Below, piece after piece: positions 50,773 to 60,711 of a stretch of 64,000 bases of DNA (position 1 is the stretch's first letter; each line of letters starts with the position of its first letter). Made by a program: the position numbers and the translations under genes. Origin of the DNA: Mesostigma viride (Eukaryota; Streptophyta; Mesostigmatophyceae; Mesostigmatales; Mesostigmataceae). The stretch spans positions 1,513,890 to 1,577,889 of the forward strand of contig RPFO01000080.1 of the NCBI GenBank assembly GCA_009746045.1, written 5' to 3'. Below the pieces are notes generated by a model. That model was not told the DNA's origin and did not search any database. It saw only the letters and a program-made list of their open reading frames with translations.

Positions 50773-51750
50773 TTAGAAGCCATCATCCCTAAGCATATGC
50801 CAGCAATGTACAAAGTTCCCTCCCATGCCGTTATCCTGATCAATACAATTTACCTTTGTGGTGATCATCAGAGTGAAGACGCCGTCATCGCCACGAGCAG
50901 GGTCTCCATCGCCGTACACGACCCCATCTCTGAGCCCTAATCTAGGCGTGCCATCCTCGTGCTCGGGGACGCCGAAGAAGTAAAAGGCATGATCATCCAG
51001 ATCATCGCGGCATAGCTTGCCCTGAATGTACACGCTCATTTTATCCAGCTCGTTGTTGTTGTTGCCATCCTCCCTGCGCATCCGCCTGCTCGCATTCTGA
51101 CACTGGCCAAGCGAAGACAGCGGCATGTCGGGATTCTGGGTTCAAAATAGATTGCGAGCAGCGCTCGGTTGAAGCCCTGCGTCGACCATCAAAGGTTTCA
51201 GCTTCTCCTTCAGCTCTTTGGTGAATTTCACAATCTTCTGAGGAGTGGGCACTGAGCCTCCTGGGGCATCATCCGGCAATGCGTGTGGAGCATCGCGGAG
51301 CGTGTACATCCCGGTCTTCAACGTGGCATGACACACAAGATACTTGACAAGGAACGGGCACTGGTAGTCCTTAGTGCCGAGATCCTGGCTCTCGCTGTGC
51401 AGCTTTTCAGCGCCGGATTCGGGGCTGCCACCAAGCAGCTGTTCGTCGGTGCCATCACGGAGAATTTCGTCACCGCCAGCAAGGTCGGCTTCACGGCCGC
51501 CCTCGTTGATGACATCGAGACAGCGGGTGCAGCTGCACGTCCGCGTCGCATACCGCATCTTGTGGGAAGGGCCTCCTGGCGGGCAAAGTGTGCAGTTCTG
51601 ATTGTTGCTCTTGTTGATAGGGCCGTTGCGGGATACCACGCGTGAATAAGCATCAGCCCGCTCCCTGGCCGTTGCATAATCCACTAATGGAGGCAGCGCA
51701 GACAAAAATTCTGCGTGCTGCCATTGCTCATGTTCGTCCCACTCATAACA
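50773..51750 (-). pseudogene. MULE/FAR1-like transposase N-terminal region, in-frame stop
   Basis: One minus-strand frame is open from after a TGA near 51755 to 50773 except for TGA at 51142-51144. It begins WDEHEQWQHAEFL, then has a Cys-rich zinc-finger-like region (CTLCPPGG, TCSCTRC), DYQCPFLVKYLVCHATLKTG with a nearby His, and a helical KFTKELKEKLKPLMVDAGLQPSAARNLF. After the stop it reads TQNPDMPLSSLGQCQNASRRMRRE and GVFTLMITTKVNC. The order (F/W-x-x-W-D/E start, Cys-rich module, 'CPF', then a helical 'ag.qps' and 'NxxRRxRRE' stretch) is that of MULE and FAR1-type proteins upstream of their DDE core. The catalytic core itself is absent. The in-frame stop suggests decay. The assignment is by pattern only. 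Confidence 0.35.
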
Positions 51751-52255
51751 TCAATGATGCATTTTGTACTGTAGGCTTTCCTATTCTAGCCCGCAAATGT
51801 CCCGACTGATAGCAATGCCATTAAAAAGCCAAAGATACGGAGCTTCGTCGGTTCACTGGCGTCACAATCCGCTACTCTTAGTATTCAGGAAGGCTCGCAC
51901 AACAGCAGCCATCGACGCGGCAAAAGGCCTTAAAGAGTGCGCGATGAATTCATGAAATAATACAGAGGTACTCAAGTGTACCGGCCGCCATCTCGCCAGC
52001 TGCTTATTGCTTATTCTCTTATATTCTCTTTTCTTTCAGTAAGGTAAAGGATCCTGAGTTCCTGACTGATCAGTGATCAAAGCCAGTCACGCAGGCTGGC
52101 CGGTCTGCAAGCAGGTTTGCTTATTCTTCTAGCTGACACAACAGTGAAAAATTCCGCTTATGCTGCCCGATTTCACCTTTGGCGACTAGGGATTCGCCTT
52201 TGGCGACTGGGAACCCATTTCTTTGGCGACTCCTGCTTGGCTCGGAACGACTTGC
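51751..52255. other. No gene seen; tttggcgact short repeats
   Basis: The motif tttggcgact occurs three times at 52178-52230 and in inverse form (agtcgccaaag) near 44994, linking this tract with the SNF2 upstream region. No coding sequence recognised. Confidence 0.4.
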
Positions 52256-52375
52256 AAGAGCCGACGTCGCCCACAGCGGCCCGGGCGACACGGCTGACAC
52301 TTGCACACCGACATAAATTGTTCAACGCGCGTTGTTCACGGTCGTCGACAAGGCCGGGCGACACGTACTCCGGAC
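52256..52375 (-). repeat. Left arm of a long-range inverted repeat (partner 60478-60588)
   Basis: The reverse complement contains ggccttgtcgacgaccgtg, gaacaattt, tcggtgtgca and gggccgctgt in the same order as 60485-60570 (ccggccttgtcgacgaccgt; gaacaatttttttcggtgtg; gggccgccgtgcgcgac). About 75% identity over about 110 bp by eye. Confidence 0.6.
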
Positions 52376-52441
52376 TATGTACTCGTGGAGTACATAGTCA
52401 CTCCGGACTATGTACTCTTGAAGAGTACATAGTCCGGAGTA
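52365..52441. repeat. Palindromic repeat, ccggactatgtactc family
   Basis: Two adjoining palindromes built from ggactatgtactc and gagtacatagtcc. The same unit recurs at 55675-55710 and 58910-59135. Confidence 0.8.
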
Positions 52442-52846
52442 AGGGTAATCCACCCGGCTAAGGGCCACCTTAATTGCAAAACTTCTGGCATTCGCAGGAC
52501 TGGGCAGATTGTCATTCTGAGCACGGATTTGGGGAATCAGCGACATCGACTTCGCATGGTAAAATTCTTGTTGGGACCGTTTTGGCACGTTTTGGGGGGT
52601 GGGGGGGGGGGGGGGGGGAGGCAAAGTCGGGTTAAGGGCCACCCCTGTTTTTTAGCAGGAAAAAGCAGGGGAAAGCGGGGAAAGGCCTTGGTTACATGGC
52701 TAGCGGTTTATTAAATTATTCTGCTCAGCATGCAGCGCCTAAGTCCTAACACATGGTGGGCTTCTAGTTTGCTAGCTGCTTCCATTGACGGCTGAGAACC
52801 CTGAACTGAAGACGCAGAATAGCTGAGTGACAGACTTCGCGAGGGG

Positions 52847-53133
52847 ATGGCAGAAGACACGTCCGGGCATCCAGCATTCTCCCAGAGGATGCTGGATGCT
52901 GGCTTAGTTGACTATAGGCACTTTAAAGCCCTCGTCATCGTCACAATGAAAGACGCCGAGGGCAACGCTCCCAAGGCAACCGACTGTAGAATTGTATCAC
53001 CGGCGGGTTCCTTCTCGAGGTTGTTCCAGAGGAGAAATTGCGGGAATGGCGCTGGAACGACTATCAAAAACTGTTTAAGAAAGAGCACGCTACCATCGAT
53101 GCTTGGAAGCAGCTGCGACAGCTGGCCACCTGA
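52847..53133 (+). pseudogene. Small ORF in the TA-flanked element, frameshifted
   Basis: The ATG at 52847 opens MAEDTSGHPAFSQRMLDAGLVDYRHFKALVIVTMKD-type sequence (shown in part). At about 53010 the sensible reading moves by one base to EKLREWRWNDYQKLFKKEHATIDAWKQLRQLAT with TGA at 53131. Lys/Glu/Trp-rich helices could be a DNA-binding accessory protein, but no domain is recognised. A polyadenylation-like aataaa follows at 53150-53155. Confidence 0.35.
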
Positions 53134-53135
53134 AT

Positions 53136-53365
53136 TGTGTTCAAGTTTTCAATAAAGTCTTTGCATGGTTGTGTGATTGATGAGCCGTGATTTGCCATGA
53201 AGTAGTCTAACTTATTATGGCACATCAAGCGACCACATAGGGCCACCTGAATCGTATTCAAGTTTTCAATAAAGTCTTGGCATGGTTGTGTGATTGATGA
53301 GCCGTGATTTGCCGTGAACTAGTCTAACTTATTATGGCACATCAAGCGACCACATAGGGCCACCC
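53136..53365 (+). repeat. Tandem duplication ~118 bp x2 downstream of the small ORF
   Basis: Both units contain caagttttcaataaagtctt, gtgtgattgatgagccgtga and acatcaagcgaccacatagg. Thus the apparent 3' end with its aataaa signal is duplicated. Confidence 0.85.
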
Positions 53366-53535
53366 TGAATTGTGCCAAGGTGTGTGGGTGTGTCAAAAGT
53401 GTTCGATTGTTGTGTTACTTGCCATATCAAGCAACAACATGGAATCATAGATCCATTAAGACATATGAAGTGAGATCGACAACTATTCTATTGTAGTTGT
53501 GAAACAACTAATTTAGTTAGACATTAGTTACTTCC

Positions 53536-53850
53536 ATGGTCGTGTGCGTGTGCGTGGGCGTGGGCGTGGCGTGGGCGTGGGCGTGGGCGTGGGCGTGGCG
53601 TGGGCGTGGGCGTGGCGTGGGCGTGGCGTGGGCGTGGGCGTGGGCGTGGGCGTGGGCGTGGGCGTGGCGTGGCGTGGCGTGGCGTGGCGTGGCGTGGCGT
53701 GGGCGGTGCGTGTGCGTGGGCGTGCGTGGCGTGGCGTGGGCGTGCGGGCGCGTGGCGGGCGCGTGCGGGCGCGTGGCGTGCGCCTGGCGTGGCGTGGGCG
53801 TGGGCGTGGCGTGGCGTGGCGTGTGCGTGTGCGTGTGCGTGTGAGCAGGA
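53536..53850 (+). repeat. (GGGCGTGGCGT)n minisatellite
   Basis: About 315 bp of gcgtgg / gggcgtgg units. Frames across it are artefacts. The following 53860-54560 shows no gene. Confidence 0.95.
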
Positions 53851-54577
53851 TTGAGTGTGGGCAAGGGCAAGTGCAAGGGCAAAGTATCTAGAACCTTGAT
53901 GTCTAATCACTGCAAGAAAATGTCCTCAAATGAGGACATTTTAAAGATGGATACCATTTGTAATAACTCACACACGTCAACACATCCATGGGTACGGTAT
54001 GGAACCATTAACTTTTATGATATGCTCAAGAGTTGAAATGCTTTACATCCATGAAATATGCTCATTATATAATTGTTTACGATTTATGAATGTAGGGGGG
54101 TCGTTACACGAGTGACCAAAAAGCACTCTGACAAGTCATGTTCAATGTGCTAAGAAAGAAGGCATGGCCAGGTCATGGCTGGTCCTGAAAATGCACTGAG
54201 GGTGCCCACAACATGTCTACGTTACACCCTCGCTATCCTAGACCCTGCAGCCTGCCAGGGGGGGGGGCACAAAATGTAACTGGCAGCCAGGGACGATGGT
54301 GCAGGCCAAAAAGCAGGTGTAAAGCTAGCTCAGTCCAAAGAGTGAAACAAGAAGCAAATATTTGCGTAGGCCAAGGTGAGGTCCAAGATTGTCATTAGAG
54401 GCTTGACTGGCACGACGGTGCTAAACCATGATGCTGAAGCCTCGCATTACATATGAAACATATTCTGAAAAGAGGCACGTATTGTAACACAATAACAATG
54501 TAAACATGACGAGCTCAAGTTTCCAAGCCAGTCTTCATCACTTGGACAAGAGTTATAGCGTTCGAAACATATGGGCA

Positions 54578-54752
54578 TCTAGTCGCTCTACACGTAAGCC
54601 AGCCATAATTTCAATGCACAAGGATACACATTTCCATCACCATTCATCTTCATCATCCTGAACGACTCGAACACGCGGACAAGATAACGGCAGGCTCGAG
54701 CTACCATGGTCCGGATTCTCCCGATTTCTGGCCTGCGCTGGTTGTCTCCTTG
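54578..54752 (+). mobile_element. SINE-like element, 175-bp copy with 9-bp target duplication
   Basis: Begins tctagtcgctctacacg and ends ggttgtctccttg, flanked by ATATGGGCA (54569-54577, 54753-54761). Near-identical to the reverse complement of 45121-45295. Confidence 0.75.
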
Positions 54753-55057
54753 ATATGGGCAACATCCCAGCAAGCCTTGAAAAGCTTCAGGCAGTATATG
54801 TGTTAAATCAAACTACCACATTGCAATTAAACACAGCGACTGCTACTTGCTGCTGTTTTGACATCGCAAGACCGTTTACCTTTTCAGTGACGCAACGGGA
54901 AAAGAAAGCACTGTCCAGCAAACTTCCGTAATTCCGCTTTGTCGCCGTTTACCGAAACAGCGATAACATTTTTGTCGCGAGGGTTTTCTAGCTCCAACTC
55001 GGACCAGCCAGCAGCAACCTCTATTGGCACCCGTGATCATTACTATCATAATACGCC

Positions 55058-55176
55058 GTCTAGGTCATCTAGTCGCTCTACACGCAAGCCACGAACACGC
55101 GGACAAGATAACGGCAGGCTCGAGCTACCATGGTCCGGATTCTCCCGATTTCTGACCTGCGCTGGTTGTCTCCTTG
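55058..55176 (+). mobile_element. SINE-like element, 119-bp copy with 10-bp target duplication
   Basis: Begins gtctaggtcatctagtcgct, has an internal deletion relative to the 175-bp copy, and ends ggttgtctccttg, flanked by ATAATACGCC (55048-55057, 55177-55186). Confidence 0.75.
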
Positions 55177-56046
55177 ATAATACGCCAACCGTTGGCCCGT
55201 TGACCCCTTCAGGGTGACATCCGTTGTCACGACTCGACGGCTTATGGTCGTCATAGGGAATGAACGCCGGTTCATATGGAACAGTGAACAAGCTGCTTGT
55301 CGTCTGTCGAGCTCTATGCGGAGCACGTAACCTTGTGCAACGATCGTTGCTCAATCCATACGATGCAAGTACCGACTGGATACATACGAAGCAACGACCG
55401 ACAACAAGCAGCTGGAATTACGGCATGGCCTGGAGGCAACCGCTGGCCCTTCCCTTGCAGCTACGCCGCCATGCACCTGTTGTTAAATATTCTGGTCATT
55501 TCAAACCAAATTGCGCAAAATGCTGGGGGGGGGGGGGGGGGGGGGGTGTCCAGGGGTGGCCCTTAGCGGGTGTGGCCCTTAGCCGGGTGGATTACCTTAC
55601 ATAGTCACTCCTTCCTATGTAGCACGGGCGTGTCTGACCGCGTCGGCGGTCCCCTAATCGGAAATCCCGGATCATGTGTACTCCGGACTATGTACCCGTG
55701 GAGTACATAGGCCCGGTCTATACGGGATTTAACTTCGCGGAGTTAAAAGTGGCGGGAAACAATGGACGGTGAGATTGAGGGCCGGTTTTCATCCAACGGT
55801 GAAAAATAACTTGCGGTTTTAACTCACCGGAGATAAAAAATAACTCCAGACGGGCTTGGCCACGGACCCCTGTTATTTTTTTTTCGGAGTTAAAAGTTAA
55901 AAAGGAATAATTGGCGGGAAAACCCTGGTGGTCGGGCTGCTACTACCGACGTGAAGGCTGGTTGCCATAGCTGTGTGTGCCATTGCAGTTGGTAATTCCG
56001 ACCATTTCAGTTGCGTATTTAAAGCACGAAAACACTCGGCCATAAT

Positions 56047-56772
56047 GTCTCGCCAGTCATACCACCTTATGCGCAAGCCCGACGAGGACAGGATTGACAG
56101 GGAGGACTGGAATGATTTGCAGGATTTGAAGATGATGCGAAGGCGTACAGGATAAAGACGTCTCTCAAGGCGTGGTGCACGTTTCCAAGCCCTTCGTAAG
56201 TCGGTTTGGCTTGCCGCGAGCTGCTAATGAGAAGCGCACTCGCAACCACGGATGATTCGGGCGAACTGTCGCGTTTGGCCGATGGTTTCAACCAGACGAC
56301 CAGGGGAGTTGTTGATGGTCGTGTTGGTGCGCTCGATGGTATCGCAATCAAGATAAAAAAAACCTTCAAGTCGGAGGTAGCGAACCCCAGGCAGTACTAC
56401 AATCGTAAGGGGTTTTATGCGCTTGTCATGCAAGCTGTGTGCGATTCGAAATGTCGTTTTCTGTATGGCTCCAACAAATGTTGCGGCAGTACCCATGACA
56501 GTGTCGCATTTCGTGTCAGCTATTTGCACACGGAATCGGCACGTGTTGGCCTGCCAGAAGGATTCTACATAGTGGCAGATGAGGCATACACCATCAAGCC
56601 TTGGCTTGTGACTCCCTACCCAGGAAGGGGTCTCAACGTCCAAGAGGACGCATGTAACTATTACTTCTCTTTGTACAGGCAGGTCATAGAGCGTGCATTT
56701 GGGATTCTTATTCACCGCTTTGGCATCCTTCACCGTGCATTGACATGTGACCTACGACATGCAACATGCTAG
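56047..56772 (+). pseudogene. HARBI1-like transposase (DDE_Tnp_4), N-terminally damaged
   Basis: The catalytic region is open from about 56206 to TAG 56770-56772: GALDGIAIKIKK (first Asp, in the DG signature), YYNRKGFYALVMQAVCD, GSTHDSVAFR, GFYIVADEAYTIKPWLVTPY (second Asp) and FSLYRQVIERAFGILIHRFGIL (the Glu of the triad). These are the DDE motifs of PIF/Harbinger nucleases, which cut at TIRs and join at 3-bp targets. Upstream, a short ORF from ATG 56047 (MSRQSYHLMRKPDEDRIDRED) ends at TAA 56153. LATTDDSGELSRLADGF, the usual helix-turn-helix start, is joined almost directly to GRVGALDG, so some 30 residues appear deleted. The C-terminus after HRAL is short. A gtaagt donor-like site at 56196 could mean an intron, but the evidence favours decay. 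Confidence 0.75.
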
Positions 56773-57190
56773 CCAGTTTTTTTTACCCACCTTGGTGTAT
56801 AATAATGCTTGAGTGTGCCACGTGTGGCATGGTGTTTGGTTGCCAGTTTCTTTTACCCACCTTGGTGTATGCTTGAGTGTGCCACGTGTGGCATGGTGTT
56901 TGGTTGCCAGTTTTTTTAACCCACCTTGGTGTATAATGCTTGAGTGTGCCACGTGTGGCATGGTGTTTGGTTGCCAGTTTTTTTTACCCACCTTGGTGTA
57001 TAATGCTTGACTGTGCCACGTGTGGCATGGTGTTTGGTTGCCAGTTTTTTTTACCTACCTTGGTGTATGCTTGAGTGTGCCACGTGTGGCATGGTGTTTG
57101 GTTGCCAGTTTTTTTTACCCACCTTGGTGTATGCTTGAGTGTGCCACGTGTGGCATGGTGTTTGGTTGCCATTTTTTTTTTACCCACAAG
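56765..57190 (+). repeat. Minisatellite, ~62-70-bp unit x6-7, following the transposase
   Basis: Units of tttacccaccttggtgtat, gcttgagtgtgccacgtgtg and gcatggtgtttggttgccag. It begins at the transposase stop codon. The 57190-58420 interval shows no convincing gene. Confidence 0.9.
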
Positions 57191-58422
57191 CGGTGAGGAT
57201 GAGAATGTTGCCTAATCCCGCTATTGTAACGTCAAAAAGGATGCATGTGCAATGGTAGTTGATGACCATCACAGTTGTCAAACTTAACCCCTAAATGGGC
57301 AGAAATACTGCCGATGCATCGGCTGTAACTTCACAACTTTGCAAACCAGATGCCATCCAACCTACCCATATCCAATGGCTGTCCTTGGGGGCCAAGCATG
57401 TCCATGAGTTGCTCTTCGGGTTGATACATCACAACCTTACATATATGCAGGGTAGGCCATGTATAACTACCGTCAAAGTCAGGGCGGTCAAGACGCGCGT
57501 TTTCAGTTTTGGTAGAATGTGCATTTTGAATCATGTTATGAGAGCTAGGCACCTACCACTTCAGGGATGATAAACAATTAGTTGCTGAGCAGTTTGAGCC
57601 ATTGGGGTCATCACTTGGTTGGGTATACCAGCAGCTACACCCAGTACAGCCCATAGGGGTACCGTTGGTAAAAAGCAACCAAGGGGGTAGGGCTTGGCAT
57701 ACTACCTACTAATACCTACTAATATGGCCACCAACCATGCCATACAATACATTTCCCTTCCACAATGATGGGGAAACATAACTGCATCATCACACTGCCC
57801 TTACATGGCACCTATGTGCAGCTGCCACCTTGTCCATGCACGTAGGTAACGTGGTACGGACACCCTACGCAAGGCATGCATTCTAGGAGGCAGCCACCAA
57901 CAAACTAGTGATGTTAAGCCTATTTCAGCTTGCCCTAGCAAGGATAAACTAGGCCTAAGCTGCTATAGCTTGCCAGGTGATGGCCTGCAGCACGCCTGGT
58001 GGCACATGCTCACTGACAATGGGAAGCTTCTACTCACCGGTTACATGCTTGATGATGCCACAGAGACCAGCCAACTGCCTCTCACTCATGCAATATGTGT
58101 GTGGGAAATGTATAACAAACATATATGGAGGTATTCAAGCCCATACAGCCTCTAAAACTTATCACCATCACACTATGGCAGGTCAACTGACTGAGGGAGG
58201 CATCTATGAATGGTGTTTTAGGAAGGGGCCAGGCCATGGTCAAGAAAGAACATGAATAATGCAAAAAGAATGTGCTACACAAGCTAGAACGTATACCTAA
58301 ACGTCATACGTCGACAAGGAAACGATAACTCAGCTTTACCTGGCATGGCTGGCATTACCTTAGCCCAGGCGGTGGCCGCATAATGGCGCATTGCGGCACA
58401 CCAAAGTTGTGCAGCATGGTCG

Positions 58423-58671
58423 CTAGATTCGGCGATCTCTGGCCACCCTTGCAAGTTTACGACTACAAATCATCATAAAAAGTAAAAAGAAACCGATATA
58501 TCCTTTAAAATACGCTGCTCGGATGCTTTCGTCAATTACGACATGCCCGAAACGCGCTTTTTCTCTCATCGTCCACTTCGGCGTTTTCCCATGGGCGACT
58601 CCGCATGGCACGCAATGATTTCGCGCTTCGGGTGGCAGCAATGGTCCATCTCCTTCGGCATTGTCCGCCAT
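58423..58671 (-). CDS. Possible Harbinger accessory (Myb/SANT-like) ORF, first exon
   Basis: A true ATG (58671) opens 82 codons: an acidic start (ADNAEGDGPLLPPE), then CVPCGVAHGKTPKWTMREKARFGHV and IDESIRAAYFKG. KW-T-x-x-E-K followed by a hydrophobic helix is suggestive of the first helix of the trihelix/SANT-like proteins encoded by PIF/Harbinger elements, which carry the transposase to the TIR. Position (near the right TIR, opposite strand to the transposase) fits. The tail after KGYIG looks like read-through into non-coding A/T-rich sequence, so an intron or truncation is likely. Confidence 0.3.
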   Translation of the reverse strand: MADNAEGDGPLLPPEARNHCVPCGVAHGKTPKWTMREKARFGHVVIDESIRAAYFKGYIGFFLLFMMICSRKLARVARDRRI

Positions 58672-59135
58672 GGCTGGCGACCGCGGGTCATCTTCCCCTT
58701 CCCCGCCGTCAGTGTTTTGGGTTTAATTGCCTGTAATTGCCTGATTGCCCGGGCACGGAGCGGGCGCCACGTCATCGACTTGGCGGGAACCACTCTACTT
58801 GCGGTCCAGACAGTTGAGTTTCGTATAGACTGAAATTTTTACCTCCGGACCCAATTTTCAGCTAAAAATGACCGGTTCGGTTTTAACTTAAAATCCGTAT
58901 AGACCGGGCCATAGTCACTTCGGACTATGTACTCTTGGAGTACATAGTCCGGAGTACATAGTCACTCCTTCCTATGTAGCACGGGCGTGTCTGACCGCGT
59001 CGGCGGTCCCCTATTCGGAAATCCCGGATCATATGTACTCCGGACTATGTACTCGTGGAGTACATAGTCCGGACGGACTATGTACTCTTGGAGTACATAG
59101 TCCGGAGTACATAGTCACTCCTTCCTATGTAACAC

Positions 59136-60350
59136 GGTTTGTTGACAGAATCCCGAAACGCACGTGGCGGCTGCCCATTGACCAACCTACGACGATCGTC
59201 GTAGGTTGGTCAATGGGCGGCCGCCACGTGCAGGGGAATAACCTCTGCCGAACCTGTCCGGCCGGCCACAGCCTGTGATCCCCTGCACCTTACAGTGCGA
59301 CACGATTCCATGCATATCCAACTATATTAACTCCAACTATATTTATTGTGCCGGACGGTTTGTTGACGGAATCCTGAAATGCACGTGGCGGCTGCCCATT
59401 GACCAACCTACGACGATCGTCGTAGGTTGGTCAATGGGCGGCCGCCACGTGCAGGGGAATAACCTTAGCCGGACCTGTCCGGCCGGCGACAGCCTGTGAG
59501 CCCCTGCACCTTACATTGCGACACGATTCCATGCATATCCAACTATATTAACTCCAACTATATTTATTATTGTGCCGGACGGTTTGTTGACGGAATCCTG
59601 AAACGCACGTGGCGGCTGCCCATTGACCAACCTACGACGATCGTCGTAGGTTGGTCAATGGGCAGCCGCCACGTGCAGGGGAATAACTTTAGCCGAACCT
59701 GTCCGGCCGGCCACAGCCTGTGAGCCCCTGGATTATACAGTGCGACACGATTCCATGCATATCCAACTATATTAACTCCAACTATATTTATTGTGCCGGA
59801 CGGTTTGTTGACGGAATCCTGAAACGCACGTGGCGGCTGCCCATTGACCAACCTACGACGATCGTCGTAGGTTGGTCAATGGGCAGCCGCCACGTGCAGG
59901 GGAATAACTTTAGCCGAACCTGTCCGGCCGGCCACAGCCTGTGAGCCCCTGGATTATACAGTGCGACACGATTCCATGCATATCCACCTATATTAACTCC
60001 AACTATATCTATTGTGTCGGACGGTTTGTTGACGGAATCCTGAAATGCACGTGGCGGCTGCCCATTGACCAACCTACGACGATCGTCGTAGGTTGGTCAA
60101 TGGGCAGCCGCCACGTGCAGGGGAATAACTTTAGCCGGACCTGTCCGGCCGGCCACAGCCTGTGAGCCCCTGTATGATACAGTGCGACACGATTCCATGC
60201 ATATCCACCTATATTTCCACCAACTATATCTATTGTGCCGGACGGTTTGTTGACAGAATCCGTGCTCTGAAATGCACGTGGCGGCTGCCCATTGACCAAC
60301 CTACGACGATCGTCGTAGGTTGGTCAATGGGCAGCCGCCACGTGCACCCT
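59136..60350. repeat. 221-bp satellite array; each unit contains a 72-bp palindrome
   Basis: Six palindrome centres (gacga|tcgtc) at about 59195, 59416, 59640, 59861, 60082 and 60309, spaced 221-227 bp. The palindrome arms are 36 bp with no spacer (from gcacgtggcggctgcccatt to its complement), perfect in four units and with one mismatch in the first two. Linkers contain ggccggccacagcctgtg, ccatgcatatccaactatat and gtgccggacggtttgttgac. Repeated ORFs of 74 and 94 codons arise from the periodicity and are not genes. Confidence 0.9.
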
Positions 60351-60367
60351 AACTAGTCGAGCCCGAC

Positions 60368-60405
60368 CACGACATTAATTCCGCCCGGTGTGGCGGAATT
60401 GTCGT
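60368..60405. repeat. Short hairpin
   Basis: cacgacattaattccgcc pairs with ggcggaattgtcgtg around a short loop, just after the satellite. Confidence 0.7.
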
Positions 60406-60477
60406 GTCCAGGCCCCCGCCGCCCTGTCCCACCCCGATTCTCTGCTGCCCATACGCGGGACAACAACAACCACAAAC

Positions 60478-60588
60478 CACAACCCGGCCTTGTCGACGAC
60501 CGTGTACGCGTAGCGGTGAACAATTTTTTTCGGTGTGCATTTGTCTGTTTGTTGCCCAGGGCCGCCGTGCGCGACACCGGCCCGCTGT
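60478..60588 (+). repeat. Right arm of the long-range inverted repeat (partner 52256-52375)
   Basis: See 52256-52375. The two arms enclose 8.1 kb containing the TA-flanked element, the Harbinger element, the palindromic array and the satellite. Confidence 0.6.
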
Positions 60589-60711
60589 GCATTCCGGCTA
60601 CTACTACTACTACTAGTGCAGTGGCGCTCTACTGTAGCTAACCTGAACCCGCTGGACGTTTGGAATCTCTAGCCCAGGGCGGAGTTCGTGCTACTGTACA
60701 CGCCCGACACA

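Larger units (their letters stand above)
52442..55597. mobile_element. 3.2-kb TIR element inserted at TA in the palindromic repeat
   Basis: The ends are inverted A-GG(G)-TAATCCACCCGGCTAAGG, flanked by TA (52440-52441, 55598-55599). Removal reproduces 'ggagtacatagtcactcc', exactly the intact sequence found at 58962-58979. Sub-terminal 'taagggccac' copies and a poly(G) tract occur at both ends (52598-52620; 55525-55547). It contains the frameshifted ORF 52847-53133, tandem repeats, and two SINE-like inserts. A Tc1/mariner-type TA preference is possible, but no DDE transposase is seen. Confidence 0.65.
55710..58910. mobile_element. PIF/Harbinger DNA transposon with 3-bp target duplication
   Basis: 3201 bp with inverted GGCCCGGTCTATACGG ends (55710-55725, 58895-58910) and flanking ATA (55707-55709, 58911-58913). 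It encodes a HARBI1-like DDE protein (plus strand) and a second small ORF on the opposite strand near the right end, the arrangement known for PIF/Harbinger elements (transposase plus Myb/SANT-like protein). A minisatellite separates the two. Transposase damage suggests it is no longer autonomous. Confidence 0.8.
55605..59135. repeat. Tandem palindromic repeat, interrupted by Harbinger element
   Basis: The unit catagtcactccttcctatg, gtagcacgggcgtgtctgac, cgcgtcggcggtcccct plus the ccggactatgtactc palindrome occurs at 55600-55709 and again at 58911-59060, with a further half-unit to 59135. The copies are nearly identical, so the array was regular before the 3.2-kb insertion. Confidence 0.7.

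Noticed and set aside
44910-51144. Reassigned TGA codon (two in-frame TGAs in otherwise open frames at 44912 and 51142)
   Set aside because: Other frames here end at TGA in sensible places (25496, 53131), and both odd cases have simpler explanations: a missed exon and a decayed transposase.
53524-53910. His/Ala-rich and Val/Gly-rich ORFs
   Set aside because: Minisatellite (gcgtgg)n read in both directions; no start context or conserved domain.
57295-58255. ORFs of 60-92 codons between transposase and right TIR of the Harbinger element
   Set aside because: Overlapping frames on both strands with no domain; likely chance.
59275-60299. Six repeated ORFs of 74-96 codons in the satellite
   Set aside because: Periodicity of 221 bp and palindromic symmetry generate matching frames on both strands; the sequence is structural, not protein-like.
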